Origin: Marinoscillum sp040218045
GTDB lineage: Bacteria > Bacteroidota > Bacteroidia > Cytophagales > Cyclobacteriaceae
DNA length: 64,000 nt
Direction: 5' to 3'
Assembly: GCA_040218045.1 (NCBI GenBank)
Contig: JAVJQA010000017.1
Span: 42,895 to 106,894, forward strand
Shown here: positions 1 to 8,922 of the stretch, piece after piece
Layout: every line of letters begins with the position of its first letter
Numbering within the stretch: the first letter of the stretch is position 1
The notes under the pieces: generated by a model
Seen by the model: only the letters and a program-made list of their open reading frames with translations
Told to the model about the DNA's origin: nothing
Database searches by the model: none
Position numbers and translations under genes: made by a program

Positions 1-2
1 AG

Positions 3-824
3 CTACCGGGCCACTCCCAGGCTGCCTTGACAGCCTATCCACATCTTGGATGTACTGGAGGGCCTTATGAAACTGCTACAACATGGGGAGTTTTCCCAGA
101 CATTTATTGCGCAGGAAAAGAGTCTACTTTTGAGTTTTTAGAAAATGTCTTTAATGAAGTCATTCCCCTTTTTCCTGGAAAGTATGTCCACATAGGTGGA
201 GATGAAGCACCTAAAGATCGGTGGAAAGAATGTCCACATTGCCAGAAACGAATCAAAGAAGAAGGCCTGAATGATGAACATGAACTGCAAAGCTATTTTG
301 TGCAGCGAATTGAAAAATATCTCAACGCCAAAGGAAAAACCATTATTGGATGGGATGAGATACTGGAAGGTGGTTTGGCTGAGAATGCTGTGGTCATGAG
401 TTGGAGAGGTGAAGAAGGTGGTATAGAAGCTGTCCAGCAAAATCATGAGGTAATCATGACCCCTGTTGGTTGGTGCTATTTTGACTACTACCAGGCAGAT
501 CCGGAGAATGAGCCCCTGGCCTTCCCCAATCAGATTACTGTGGAGAAAGTTTATGGATATGAACCAATTCCGGAAGAGTTGACGAAGGAACAGGAAAAAC
601 TGGTTCTCGGTGCACAATGCAATTTATGGTCTGAATACATTCCTAATGGCAAACAGGCTGAGTACCAGATTTATCCACGTGCCATTGCTATGTCAGAGGT
701 GCTTTGGTCAGAGCGTGAGGAAAATCGCGACTTCAAATCATTCGTTAATCGTGTGAGCAACATCAGACCACTCATGGATCAGTGGAAAATCAATTATGCT
801 ACTCATATTTTTGAGGAAGAGTGA
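3..824 (+). CDS. Beta-N-acetylhexosaminidase (GH20), C-terminal part
   Basis: Family 20 glycoside hydrolase that removes terminal N-acetylhexosamine from chitin-type or glycan substrates. The frame is open from the left edge (LPGHSQAALTAYP), so the gene begins outside the window and only the C-terminal part of the catalytic barrel is present. The adjacent catalytic Asp-Glu pair of the family is visible in YVHIGGDEAPK near position 200, followed by GWDEILEGG, VMSWRG and the late barrel motif GAQCNLWSEY. An apparent internal TTG start at 27 is not the true start. The protein ends shortly after the barrel with no extra C-terminal domain. Family assignment is firm; substrate is not determinable. 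Confidence 0.93.
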   Translation, partial: LPGHSQAALTAYPHLGCTGGPYETATTWGVFPDIYCAGKESTFEFLENVFNEVIPLFPGKYVHIGGDEAPKDRWKECPHCQKRIKEEGLNDEHELQSYFVQRIEKYLNAKGKTIIGWDEILEGGLAENAVVMSWRGEEGGIEAVQQNHEVIMTPVGWCYFDYYQADPENEPLAFPNQITVEKVYGYEPIPEELTKEQEKLVLGAQCNLWSEYIPNGKQAEYQIYPRAIAMSEVLWSEREENRDFKSFVNRVSNIRPLMDQWKINYATHIFEEE

Positions 825-854
825 TAAATTGCGGGGAAGATAAGTAGTTCCCCT

Positions 855-1529
855 ATGTCCGAAACCAAAGCAAGACTTATTGAAGCCGAGACCAAGGCAA
901 AACAATTATTTAAAGCTGTCGAAGATCAGCAGTTAATTGCCCCTGGTAAATCGGAGTTAGAGATCAATAAAAAAATATTTGAGTTGGCCAATGACCTTTT
1001 TAAGGTTGAGAAATACTGGCACAAACGTATAGTCAGGGCTGGAAAGAACACTTTATACCCTTACGATGAAAATCCGCCTAACCTTACTGTAAAAGATGAT
1101 GACATTGTTTTCCTTGATTTCGGCCCTATTTTTGAAGATTACGAAGCTGATTTTGGCAGAACTTATGTGATCGGCAATGACCCACACAAAATCACCTTGA
1201 TGAAAGATGTGGAAGATGCCTGGCATGAAGCCCAGGAGTGGTTTCTGCAACATACTTACCTCACCGGAGCAGAGTATTACAAATATCTGCACATCCTCGC
1301 AGAACGGTTGGGTTGGGAGTTCGGTGGCGAGATTGGTGGCCACCTGATTGGTAAGTTTCCCCATGAACGTATCGAACCCCATAAGTACCAGCTGTACGTT
1401 CATCCGGAAAATACAACGAATATGTTTGCACCTGATGATGATGGTAATCAACGCCATTGGATACTGGAGATTCATTTAGTGGATCGATCAAAAGAGATCG
1501 GTGGGTTCTTTGAACAGCTACTGGTCTAA
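855..1529 (+). CDS. M24 family metallopeptidase (Xaa-Pro peptidase-like)
   Basis: Pita-bread-fold metallopeptidase of the M24 family, 224 residues, without the usual N-terminal creatinase-like domain. All five dinuclear metal ligands can be assigned: D88 (FLDFGP), D99 (EADFGRT), H163 (GGHLIG), E205 (ILEIHL) and E220 (GGFFEQ). It is therefore probably catalytically competent, either as an aminopeptidase or as a small-molecule hydrolase. It begins 31 bases after the hexosaminidase and its stop overlaps the start of the next gene, suggesting cotranscription. No signal peptide, so cytoplasmic. Exact substrate unknown. Confidence 0.88.
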   Translation: MSETKARLIEAETKAKQLFKAVEDQQLIAPGKSELEINKKIFELANDLFKVEKYWHKRIVRAGKNTLYPYDENPPNLTVKDDDIVFLDFGPIFEDYEADFGRTYVIGNDPHKITLMKDVEDAWHEAQEWFLQHTYLTGAEYYKYLHILAERLGWEFGGEIGGHLIGKFPHERIEPHKYQLYVHPENTTNMFAPDDDGNQRHWILEIHLVDRSKEIGGFFEQLLV

Positions 1530-2194
1530 TGGAGTACCTGGATCAGTTGGAAGACGCGCTGCGTACGAGAGCAAATGATACGATTGCCATGCAGCAAAGT
1601 GCTTACATGCGCCATCAATTTGCATTCTTTGGCATCAAATCGCCAGTACGAAAGGAACTGTCAAAACCATTTTTATCACGTCATCAACTACCGGATAAAT
1701 CTGGGTTGGATCATTTGGTTCGCGAACTCTGGGTAAAGGAAGAACGCGAGTTTCAGATGTTTGGACTAGACCTGGTTGCCAATTACCAAAAGCAGTTTGT
1801 TCAAGAGGACATTCAAATGCTTGAGTTTATGATTCTCAATAAATCATGGTGGGATTCGGTGGACTTAGCCGCTACTCATTTCATCAGTAGTTACCTGAAA
1901 ATGTTTCCGGAACTTAAAGAGCAGAAAGTAAACGAATGGTTGGAGTCCGGCAACATTTGGCTCCAGAGAACTGCACTTATCTTTCAGCTAAAATGGAAAG
2001 ACCAATTAAATACCAACTTATTGGCTCACTGCATCCATCAACTCAATGGCTCTTCGGAGTTTTTCATCAACAAAGCCATTGGCTGGATACTCCGGGAATA
2101 CTCCAGGACCAACCCTCAATGGGTTCAGGAATTCGTTGAAGAAAATCCTCTTAATACCTTGAGCAAGCGTGAAGCCTTGCGGTTGATGAAATGA
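1529..2194 (+). CDS. DNA alkylation repair protein, AlkD-like
   Basis: HEAT-repeat protein of the AlkC/AlkD family (DNA alkylation repair enzyme), 221 residues. In AlkD the superhelix of helical repeats holds damaged DNA for removal of alkylated bases. Seen here: the N-terminal AYMRHQFAFFGIKSPVRK segment, the conserved WWDSVDLAA motif near residue 110, NIWLQRTAL near 142-150 and the C-terminal FINKAIGWILREYSR. The start overlaps the M24 stop by one base. Many Bacteroidota homologues are annotated only from sequence, so activity is inferred. Confidence 0.88.
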   Translation: MEYLDQLEDALRTRANDTIAMQQSAYMRHQFAFFGIKSPVRKELSKPFLSRHQLPDKSGLDHLVRELWVKEEREFQMFGLDLVANYQKQFVQEDIQMLEFMILNKSWWDSVDLAATHFISSYLKMFPELKEQKVNEWLESGNIWLQRTALIFQLKWKDQLNTNLLAHCIHQLNGSSEFFINKAIGWILREYSRTNPQWVQEFVEENPLNTLSKREALRLMK

Positions 2195-2280
2195 ATTTAG
2201 GATTATTACACTTAAGCGTAACTTCTGGCATAATACCTGCATTGAATTTCGTTAATAGATTTGATACAGATAAAAGGACT

Positions 2281-2727
2281 ATGAAATCAACAATTTACAC
2301 TGCTTTACTCGCGCTACTGATTGTTTCTTGTGGCCGACCGGATCAAGAGCCTGAATTTCTTGGAATGACCAACATCAGGGTAACCAAGGTTACTGGAAAG
2401 GAAGCGATTTTAATGGCTGATGCCAATTTCTATAATCCCAATGATCAAAGTGTCAAACTAAAGGAAGTCAATGTAGACATAGAGGTGGATGATAGAATGG
2501 TAGGCAAAATTGATCAGAAAATGCGTCTCAGGATTCCTGCTAAGGATAAATTCTCAGTACCATTAAGCGCTTCATTTGATATTAGAGACTTTGGTTTACT
2601 CAATGGCCTGATCAGCGTACTGGGAGGTAAAAAGATCAAAGTACATTACAAAGGATATGTTCGTCTCTCCGTTCATGGTTATCCCACGAAGGTTCCTGTG
2701 GATTTTGAAGAGGAAATAAGAATGTAA
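2281..2727 (+). CDS. LEA type 2 family lipoprotein
   Basis: Predicted lipoprotein of 148 residues. The ATG at 2281 was chosen over an upstream in-frame ATG at 2191 because it gives a type II signal peptide with a lipobox ending at Cys17 (LIVSC). The mature part resembles the LEA_2/WHy fold: alternating beta strands with ANFYNPNDQSVKLKEVNVD, the pattern in which a NP dipeptide follows a conserved strand. Such proteins are typically anchored in the envelope and have no established enzymatic role. It stands alone after the AlkD-like gene, 86 bases downstream. Confidence 0.75.
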   Translation: MKSTIYTALLALLIVSCGRPDQEPEFLGMTNIRVTKVTGKEAILMADANFYNPNDQSVKLKEVNVDIEVDDRMVGKIDQKMRLRIPAKDKFSVPLSASFDIRDFGLLNGLISVLGGKKIKVHYKGYVRLSVHGYPTKVPVDFEEEIRM

Positions 2728-2801
2728 AATCCCTAAAACGGGGTATTTACTAAAGGCATTCAGTGACTTAACTTTACGGCATTCACCGTTTATTTTTAAA
2801 A

Positions 2802-2918
2802 ATGAAAAAATTAATTACCACCGCCCTCATTTTGCTCTTGTCCGGAGCATTGGTTTTTATAGGAATCAGCAAATATAAACCAGGAGCTAAAAAGGCTTCA
2901 AAACAGCTCTTTCTCTAG
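2802..2918 (+). CDS. Small single-pass membrane peptide (38 aa)
   Basis: Short ORF with an ATG at 2802 and TAG at 2916. It encodes a basic N-terminus (MKKLITT), one hydrophobic helix of about 16 residues (ALILLLSGALVFIGI) and a lysine-rich tail (KYKPGAKKASKQ). The layout fits a small inner-membrane protein. It ends in a 4-base convergent overlap with the lipoprotein gene on the other strand. No family recognised; support is the protein-like composition only. Confidence 0.4.
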   Translation: MKKLITTALILLLSGALVFIGISKYKPGAKKASKQLFL

Positions 2919-3808
2919 AATCCGTCATCTTCAGTTTCAAGCTCTTCCTGTACAGGCGGCTCTTCAGTTTCCACTATTGGTGGTTTCACTTTAACTGAAA
3001 CACTATCGGATTTAACTTCTTTCTTATCAAAAAGTCCTTTAAAGAAAGCAAAAACTCCGCCACCCTCATTTTCGGCTTCAGGATTTTCTGAGGCTGGAGG
3101 TTCCTCCATCACCGGAACACGCCTGTAAAGATATTGGCCAAAATACTTATTGTAATAGGCTTGTTCTACATTTAGCTCCTTGTCCTTAGGATCGTACTTG
3201 TATAGGTATTGGGTTTCCAACTTAGGTTTTTGAGGTGGTGCTTGCACAATGGATGGGAACGAAGGTATGTCCAGGCTGTCATAGCCAAGTGTATCGGCCT
3301 CCATATTGGCAACAACTGCTGTTGAATCCATGGTCAATGAATCTGAAAAATCACTTGCCACAAACTGACCAACATCTTTTACCGTATCAACCGGCTCAAT
3401 CACCGGAGGTGGAGGTGGTGCCAGCACATTCTCCATAGGTGCGGTCTTCTGCTGGTAGTTGGTGAGCCAATAAGGCTCATACTTCACCATTCCATATTTG
3501 TTCTTTTTGACTTCTCTCTCTCGAACTTTGTATGGCTCCAAATAGGCGAAATAGTCCGTTTGAGCAGTAGAGGCAATCACTGGCCCACCTAGCGCCGCAG
3601 AGTCCGCTGGGTCAACTGTAGCAGGGGTTATCAATCCAGCCAGATATTTCTCCCGCTCAGCAACATCCAATTTCCATAAATATGAGTAGTAAACAGAGCG
3701 CACAGAATCATCCAATATGTACGTGCTTTGAAAAGCCGGGCATATCACTTTATCCCTACACGAGGATATGCATAACATAAATACTATCAAGGTAATACTG
3801 AGCCTCAT
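2915..3808 (-). CDS. Hypothetical proline/acid-rich lipoprotein
   Basis: Predicted lipoprotein of 297 residues. The start at 3808 gives MRLSITLIVFMLCISSC with a lipobox Cys at 17; the longer ORF starts nine codons earlier at 3835. After the anchor there is a YYSYLWKLD segment, a proline run (LAPPPPPV) near the middle, repeated Asp/Ser/Thr-rich linkers, and an acidic tail (EETEDDGF-like). A second small motif pair, NKYGMVKYEPYW and NKYFGQYLYRR, resembles conserved lipoproteins found with gliding-type Bacteroidota but I cannot name the family. Probably outer-membrane anchored and extended. Function unknown. Confidence 0.7.
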   Translation of the reverse strand: MRLSITLIVFMLCISSCRDKVICPAFQSTYILDDSVRSVYYSYLWKLDVAEREKYLAGLITPATVDPADSAALGGPVIASTAQTDYFAYLEPYKVREREVKKNKYGMVKYEPYWLTNYQQKTAPMENVLAPPPPPVIEPVDTVKDVGQFVASDFSDSLTMDSTAVVANMEADTLGYDSLDIPSFPSIVQAPPQKPKLETQYLYKYDPKDKELNVEQAYYNKYFGQYLYRRVPVMEEPPASENPEAENEGGGVFAFFKGLFDKKEVKSDSVSVKVKPPIVETEEPPVQEELETEDDGF

Positions 3809-3896
3809 AACACCAGACTGCCCGTTTGAAAGCACTAAAATAGGATTATTTCAACTATCGTGAAAGAATAACGCTCAGAAAGAAACATGTGATATA

Positions 3897-4631
3897 TCAC
3901 TCAGGAAACATTTCCCTGACTTTTGGGTACATTAAACCAACCCAGGCATCATACATTTCAGCTGATGGGTGAAGTCCGTCATTGGCCACATATTCCGGCT
4001 TGTTAATAGCTTCTCGCGATATTGGGGTAATATCAAAGTACCTTACTTCATAAGTATCGGCAATGCTTTTATTCAGGGCATTGTACGCATCTATTTCCTT
4101 GGCGATCTTCTCTGGACCCCTACTTTGTCCGAATGGGGTAACTCCATAATCCGGTATGCTTACCACAAAAACCCGGTTTTTATCACCGCCAGCATACTCT
4201 ATGGCCATTTTTAACAATTTCTCAAACTCTTCCTCCTGCTGAGAAATAGGATAACCACGATATTGATTGTTGACACCAATAAGTAAGGAAACAAGATCGT
4301 AAGGTTGCTGAATGTTGGAGGCATCTATTGCCCCTATCAACTCATTAGTCGTCCAGCCTGTTCTTGCAATGATCTGTGGATCCGATATTTCAACACCAGC
4401 GCTGCGCAAGTCCTCTACGAGCTGTACAGGCCATCTTTTTGATTCTTCTACACTCTCACCTATCGTGTAGGAATCACCAAGGGCTAAATAGGTTAAATCT
4501 TCCAAGGGATTGTCATTTTTAGTAGTATCCTGATCTTCCATTTCATCAAACTCTTGTGAGTTTACGGGTTCGAGAGGGTCTTCCATGCAAGACAAGAAAA
4601 CCAATGAAACGAACAGGTAAATTATTTTCAT
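3897..4631 (-). CDS. SGNH/GDSL hydrolase lipoprotein
   Basis: Secreted esterase/lipase-like lipoprotein, 244 residues. Lipobox Cys15 (LVFLSC) is followed by an acidic linker and then an SGNH domain. Block I is ALGDSYTIGE with nucleophile Ser54; block II Gly lies in ARTGWTTNEL (about 89-98); block III Asn in GVNNQYRG (119-126); block V Asp218 and His221 in DGLHPS. All catalytic residues are present. Its start overlaps the stop of the YjbR-type gene by 4 bases, so they are likely cotranscribed. Substrate could be an acetylated polysaccharide or a lipid ester. Confidence 0.88.
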   Translation of the reverse strand: MKIIYLFVSLVFLSCMEDPLEPVNSQEFDEMEDQDTTKNDNPLEDLTYLALGDSYTIGESVEESKRWPVQLVEDLRSAGVEISDPQIIARTGWTTNELIGAIDASNIQQPYDLVSLLIGVNNQYRGYPISQQEEEFEKLLKMAIEYAGGDKNRVFVVSIPDYGVTPFGQSRGPEKIAKEIDAYNALNKSIADTYEVRYFDITPISREAINKPEYVANDGLHPSAEMYDAWVGLMYPKVREMFPE

Positions 4632-4984
4632 AACAGCTTCAATTCTTCTTTCAACTTTTTAGGCAACCCAGCTACAATGAGTTCATATGAATGATCAATC
4701 AATTCTTTCAATTCATTGGTATTCAAACTTCCTTCTACCACGACTGTATTCCAATGATGCTTATTCATATGATAACCAGGAAGAACTGTGCCTTCATGCG
4801 TTTCTCGTAGCTCTACAGCTCGTTCGGGATCACATTTCAGGTTGATACTTACAAACTCTTCCACATCTGCCAAAGCAAACATTTTGTTCATCACTTTGAA
4901 TACAAGGGTGTTTTCATCAAACGGAAAATGCTCGGTTACCCCCGGTTTGGCAATGCAATAATCTCTATATTCTTCAATATTCAT
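4628..4984 (-). CDS. MmcQ/YjbR family protein
   Basis: Small cytosolic protein of 118 residues with the features of the MmcQ/YjbR family (CyaY-like fold): the N-terminal EYRDYCIAKPGVTEHFPF, the middle FVSINLKCDPERAVELRE and the VLPGYHMNKHHWNTV motif. Members are called DNA-binding proteins on structural grounds only; no clear cellular role is established. It is the first gene of a two-gene unit with the SGNH lipoprotein. Confidence 0.88.
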   Translation of the reverse strand: MNIEEYRDYCIAKPGVTEHFPFDENTLVFKVMNKMFALADVEEFVSINLKCDPERAVELRETHEGTVLPGYHMNKHHWNTVVVEGSLNTNELKELIDHSYELIVAGLPKKLKEELKLL

Positions 4985-5027
4985 TTGATGAAATTAGTGA
5001 ATTACCAATTGAAGTACGATATGACTG

Positions 5028-5237
5028 CTATGAACGGATGATGAAACGTGTAATAATCACAATCAAACAGATCAGAAACATGATCATGGAGATTTTATTC
5101 ACCCCGTGCATCATTTTGATACTGGTATTAGTCGGTCTGTTTGGGTCTTTTTTCCTGAAGAAATATGTTAAAACCTCTTTGAAATTAAAATAATAACCCA
5201 AATCCTTTTTCTCTTCCTCTTTACTTTCATCTGTCAT
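5028..5237 (-). CDS. Small membrane protein, DUF6728-like
   Basis: Predicted 69-residue protein with an acidic N-terminus, the motif YYFNFKEVLTYFFRKKDP, then MMHGVNKISM and one C-terminal transmembrane helix (about residues 48-67). This layout matches a small Bacteroidota-specific family that I believe is DUF6728; the assignment is from memory of the motif. Located 12 bases after the start of the next upstream gene ispG ends, so it may be translated from the same transcript. Function unknown. Confidence 0.7.
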   Translation of the reverse strand: MTDESKEEEKKDLGYYFNFKEVLTYFFRKKDPNRPTNTSIKMMHGVNKISMIMFLICLIVIITRFIIRS

Positions 5238-5249
5238 CTCAAATCTATT

Positions 5250-7235
5250 TTAAGCTTCAAGGACAGCTTGCGGCTCTGTCCATTTGCCGTCCTCTCGTAT
5301 CAAATTAATCAATTCATCGAGGGCTTTTGCTGAAGGAACTCCCCTTTTCATCACCTCCTGCCCTTTATAAAGCGTGATCTTACCTTTACCAGACCCGACA
5401 TATCCATAGTCTGCATCTGCCATTTCGCCAGGACCATTCACGATGCAGCCCATAATACCAATTTTTATTCCTTTCAGGTGATCTGTCCGCTTTCTAATCA
5501 TGGCTGTGGTTTCCTGTAAATCAAACAAGGTTCTACCGCATGAAGGACATGAAATGTATTCTGTTTTGGAAATGCGGGTCCTTGCAGCTTGAAGGATTCC
5601 AAAGAGTATATTGTTGTAAACTTTGGCTTGAGTAAAGTACTCTTTTCGATCAACTGATTCCATGCCCAGCATAACACCATCCCCAAAACCATCAATCAAC
5701 AATCCACCCATATCGGTGGCCGGGTACATCATCATGGCATCTTCATTGAGACCTTCATAGTGTCTTTGAATCACTACAGGTAGGTCTACCCGTGCATTCA
5801 TTAACTCAATGAAAGTTCTTCTCAAATCAGCTAATCCATGGGCATTGTTTGTGGACAATAGAAGGACAAAGTTGTTGGTACCCTTTAGGAATTCCATTAA
5901 ACCTTCATCTACTTCATCTGTGGTTAACTTCAGGAAGTTTAACTCTGAATGAATCGATTTATCTACCTGATTTACAGTGAGTAAAGGAAATCTATTTTTC
6001 CTGTCCTCAAGTTCAATCCAGGTATTGTAATTAAGTATTTCTTTAAGTCCATTTGGCAGCATAAAGGAAATCGGGTGAGTACCTGTATAAAGGTAGTCAC
6101 ATCCTAGATCGTTCATGGTCCACTTGTCCAATTCTGGTAAATAGAAATGCCCTATTGACTTCAGATCTTTAATATCCACCTGATCCATATGTGAGAAATC
6201 CGCAATCACACGGGGCACATTTTCTCCACCGAAGTTTAGCACTTCATGTGTTTTTCGTTTTTGATATTCATAAGGATTGAATAGATCAAAATTGGTTGTT
6301 GGGATGGCATCATGACCAACACGTTTATTCAAGCGGTCTACCAGGATCCGGCCAACGGGTGCCTCTACTTCTGGTTCTTCCGTCAGGGATACTCTTACGG
6401 TATCTCCTAACCCATCTTCCAAAAGCGTACCGATACCCAGTGCACTTTTGATTCGTCCGTCCTCGGCTTCACCCGCTTCGGTGACGCCCAGGTGCAAGGG
6501 ATATGGTTTCAATCCTTCCTCTTCCAACATCTTCACCAACAGACGATAAGCTTGTACCATCACCTGTGGGTTACTTGACTTCATAGAAATGACCAAATCG
6601 TAATAACCTAGATCTTCACAGATCCGAATAAATTCCAAGGCTGATTCTACCATGCCCAGCGGAGTATCTCCATATCGGCTCATGATTCGATCAGAGAGTG
6701 AACCATGATTGGTGCCTATTCGCATAGCAGTGCCGTGGGTTTTACAAAGCTCCACTAATGGTGTAAACTTCTCACGAATCCGATCAAGCTCAGCCTGGTA
6801 GGATTCGTCCGTATATTCTATTTCTTCAAACTTCTTTTTATCTGCATAGTTGCCTGGATTCACACGGACCTTCTCCACAATTTGGGCTGCCAACTCCGCG
6901 GCATTCGGGGTAAAATGAATATCCGCAACCAATGGTACCATACAGCCCCGATCCCGCAACTGTGCCTTGATGTTTCTCAGGTTCTCTGCTTCTTTAATAC
7001 TGGGTGCTGTAATCCTTACATATTCACAGCCACTCTCTACCATACGAATGGTTTGAGCTACGGAACCATCAGTATCCATAGTGTCTATTGTGGTCATAGA
7101 TTGAACACGGATAGGATTGTCTCCACCCATTGGCAAACCACCAATATTTACTTCTACTGTCTTTCTTCTTTTGTATTCAATAAGACTTTCGCAAAAATCG
7201 ACCTTTTTGGTCTGAAGATCATCTGTGGGATTCAT
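5250..7235 (-). CDS. ispG: 4-hydroxy-3-methylbut-2-enyl diphosphate synthase
   Basis: Penultimate enzyme of the non-mevalonate isoprenoid pathway: it reductively opens MEcPP to HMBPP using a [4Fe-4S] cluster. At 661 residues it is the long form with a central inserted domain, as in Bacteroidota, chlamydiae and plants, rather than the about 370-residue form. The N-terminal TIM barrel begins near residue 28 (VEVNIGGLPMGG, PIRVQSMTTIDT). Cluster ligands C563, C566 (CPSCGR) and C597 (GCIVNGPGE) are present. The start at 7235 lies about 30 bases below a TAnnTTTG-type -7 element. Likely monocistronic or with the small membrane gene downstream. Confidence 0.96.
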   Translation of the reverse strand: MNPTDDLQTKKVDFCESLIEYKRRKTVEVNIGGLPMGGDNPIRVQSMTTIDTMDTDGSVAQTIRMVESGCEYVRITAPSIKEAENLRNIKAQLRDRGCMVPLVADIHFTPNAAELAAQIVEKVRVNPGNYADKKKFEEIEYTDESYQAELDRIREKFTPLVELCKTHGTAMRIGTNHGSLSDRIMSRYGDTPLGMVESALEFIRICEDLGYYDLVISMKSSNPQVMVQAYRLLVKMLEEEGLKPYPLHLGVTEAGEAEDGRIKSALGIGTLLEDGLGDTVRVSLTEEPEVEAPVGRILVDRLNKRVGHDAIPTTNFDLFNPYEYQKRKTHEVLNFGGENVPRVIADFSHMDQVDIKDLKSIGHFYLPELDKWTMNDLGCDYLYTGTHPISFMLPNGLKEILNYNTWIELEDRKNRFPLLTVNQVDKSIHSELNFLKLTTDEVDEGLMEFLKGTNNFVLLLSTNNAHGLADLRRTFIELMNARVDLPVVIQRHYEGLNEDAMMMYPATDMGGLLIDGFGDGVMLGMESVDRKEYFTQAKVYNNILFGILQAARTRISKTEYISCPSCGRTLFDLQETTAMIRKRTDHLKGIKIGIMGCIVNGPGEMADADYGYVGSGKGKITLYKGQEVMKRGVPSAKALDELINLIREDGKWTEPQAVLEA

Positions 7236-7265
7236 GGAGTCCGATTTTACTATCTAAACACACTT

Positions 7266-7273
7266 CAAAGATA
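7266..7273 (-). promoter_or_regulatory. Possible -7 element of the ispG promoter
   Basis: On the minus strand this reads TATCTTTG, an exact match to the Bacteroidota -7 consensus TAnnTTTG, about 30 bases upstream of the ispG ATG. A good TTTG -33 box at the usual 19-21 base spacing is not visible; only a TTGG sixteen bases away. Supported by one half of the motif. Confidence 0.4.
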
Positions 7274-7327
7274 AAGGTTGTGATCCTTCCAAGCTATTAT
7301 TTCAACATACTACAAGTAATTCCGCTA

Positions 7328-8044
7328 CTAGAGATCACCCAGCTGAGGCCGTATTACAAGGTCTTCCACAACCGTCCGGTCGCTTAGCTTATAAGTGGCA
7401 AAAACCATTTCAGCCACATCCTGGGCTTTCATAAACCTCTCTGGTGGAAGGTCTACTCCTTCCCAGCTAGCAGTGAGCGTAGCACCTGGCATCACTGAGG
7501 TCACGCGAATGCCATGTTCTTTCAGCTCTTCACGCAGGACTTTACTCATTCCATACATGGCAAATTTTGAGATGCAATAAGAACCACCATTACTGTAGGC
7601 CATAATACTTGCTGTAGAGCACATATTGAAGATATGGCCAATTTTAGTCTTTTTCATTCCGGGGATGATCCCCCTGCTTACACGATAGGCACTGTAAAGA
7701 TTGGTTTCAATTTGGCTTTCCAAAATTCCATCCTCTTCATCGTGAACTTGTCCTGGGACAAACTTCCCTGCATTATTCACCAAAACGTGAACAACCGAGC
7801 CTGTCAATCGAATGAACTCAATAAAATCATTGACCTGGCTTTTTTTAGAAACATCAGCAACATTGATCATGACCTTATTGCCATACTGCTCCTCTACTTC
7901 CTTTTTCAGTAAATCAAGGTCACCTTCATTTCGGGCACAAGTGGCAATGGTATACCCCTCCTTTGAAAACCGCTCAATGATGGCCCGGCCAATACCTTTA
8001 GTACCACCCGTTACAACCACCAATTTGTCTTTATTTTCATTCAT
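7328..8044 (-). CDS. SDR family NAD(P)-dependent oxidoreductase
   Basis: Classical short-chain dehydrogenase/reductase, 238 residues, with the cofactor motif TGGTKGIG (residues 12-19), the NNAG structural motif, and the catalytic Ser...Tyr-Cys-Ile-Ser-Lys arrangement (YCISK). Residues after strand two (CARNEGDL) suggest NADP(H) preference. Most like 3-ketoacyl-ACP reductase-type and YdfG-type enzymes, but SDR substrates cannot be told from sequence. It is divergent from the MlaE gene, with a 146-base shared upstream region. Confidence 0.88.
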   Translation of the reverse strand: MNENKDKLVVVTGGTKGIGRAIIERFSKEGYTIATCARNEGDLDLLKKEVEEQYGNKVMINVADVSKKSQVNDFIEFIRLTGSVVHVLVNNAGKFVPGQVHDEEDGILESQIETNLYSAYRVSRGIIPGMKKTKIGHIFNMCSTASIMAYSNGGSYCISKFAMYGMSKVLREELKEHGIRVTSVMPGATLTASWEGVDLPPERFMKAQDVAEMVFATYKLSDRTVVEDLVIRPQLGDL

Positions 8045-8190
8045 AAGACTTTAAATTAAATTCTCTGAAGATTGTTAATAGTTTTTCAAACAATCCTTCG
8101 TTTTAATTCTTTAATCTCTTTGAACACATCATTTTAATATGTTCTTATTAATTTCGGCAAAGCTAACATTTCTGAAGCAAGGGAAACTGA

Positions 8191-8922
8191 ATGAAATCAC
8201 TCGGTAAATTTTTAATTTTTGCAGGTCAGCTTTTTGTACGTAGAGAACGATTTGGCACTTACGTAAAATTAACCCTCGATGAGTGCATCAAAGTGGGTTA
8301 TAACTCATTATTCATTGTAACCATCGTTTCAGTGTTTATGGGAGCTGTAGTAACAGTCCAGACGGCTTACAACCTCGTTAGTCCTTTTATTCCGGATTAT
8401 GTGATCTCGCTAGTGGTGCGTGACATGACTGTGCTTGAGCTCTCTCCTACCATTATTGCCATCGTATATGCTGGTAAAGTAGGTTCCAATATTGCCGGAG
8501 AACTGGGCACGATGAGGATTACGGAGCAAATTGATGCACTGGAAGTGATGGGGATCAACTCTACCTCCTACCTGGTGCTTCCTAAAATTATTGCTTCCGT
8601 ACTGATGTACCCAATGCTCGTGATCATGTCAGGGTTCCTTTGTATCTATGGAGGGTACCTCACCAGCATAACTACCGGCATCATCTCAGGTCATGATTAC
8701 ATTTATGGCATTCGCTATGAGTTCATTGAATTCAATATTGCTTTTGCCTTGATCAAAGCATTTTTCTTCGCGTTCCTTGTGGCTTCTATTTCCGCTTATA
8801 AAGGTTATTTCACTACTGGAGGAGCACTGGAAGTTGGTAAATCCTCTACAGCAGCCGTGACTAACAGTTGTATTGCCATACTACTAGCTGATTATTTACT
8901 TGCCCAACTTTTACTAGGATGA
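8191..8922 (+). CDS. MlaE-type ABC transporter permease
   Basis: MlaE/YrbE (DUF140) permease, 243 residues, inner-membrane part of a phospholipid or lipid transporter that maintains outer-membrane asymmetry. Seen: an amphipathic N-terminus, five to six hydrophobic helices, and the diagnostic AGKVGSNIAGELGTMRITEQIDALEVMG cytoplasmic stretch near the middle (residues about 91-118), which contacts the ATPase. The stop overlaps the ATPase start by 4 bases (ATGA), so the two are translationally coupled. An MlaD-type substrate-binding protein is expected but is not in the window. Confidence 0.93.
   Translation: MKSLGKFLIFAGQLFVRRERFGTYVKLTLDECIKVGYNSLFIVTIVSVFMGAVVTVQTAYNLVSPFIPDYVISLVVRDMTVLELSPTIIAIVYAGKVGSNIAGELGTMRITEQIDALEVMGINSTSYLVLPKIIASVLMYPMLVIMSGFLCIYGGYLTSITTGIISGHDYIYGIRYEFIEFNIAFALIKAFFFAFLVASISAYKGYFTTGGALEVGKSSTAAVTNSCIAILLADYLLAQLLLG

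Noticed and set aside
138..617. 159-codon minus-strand ORF inside the hexosaminidase gene
   Set aside because: Antisense shadow: the plus frame has clear family motifs and the minus product has no recognisable pattern.
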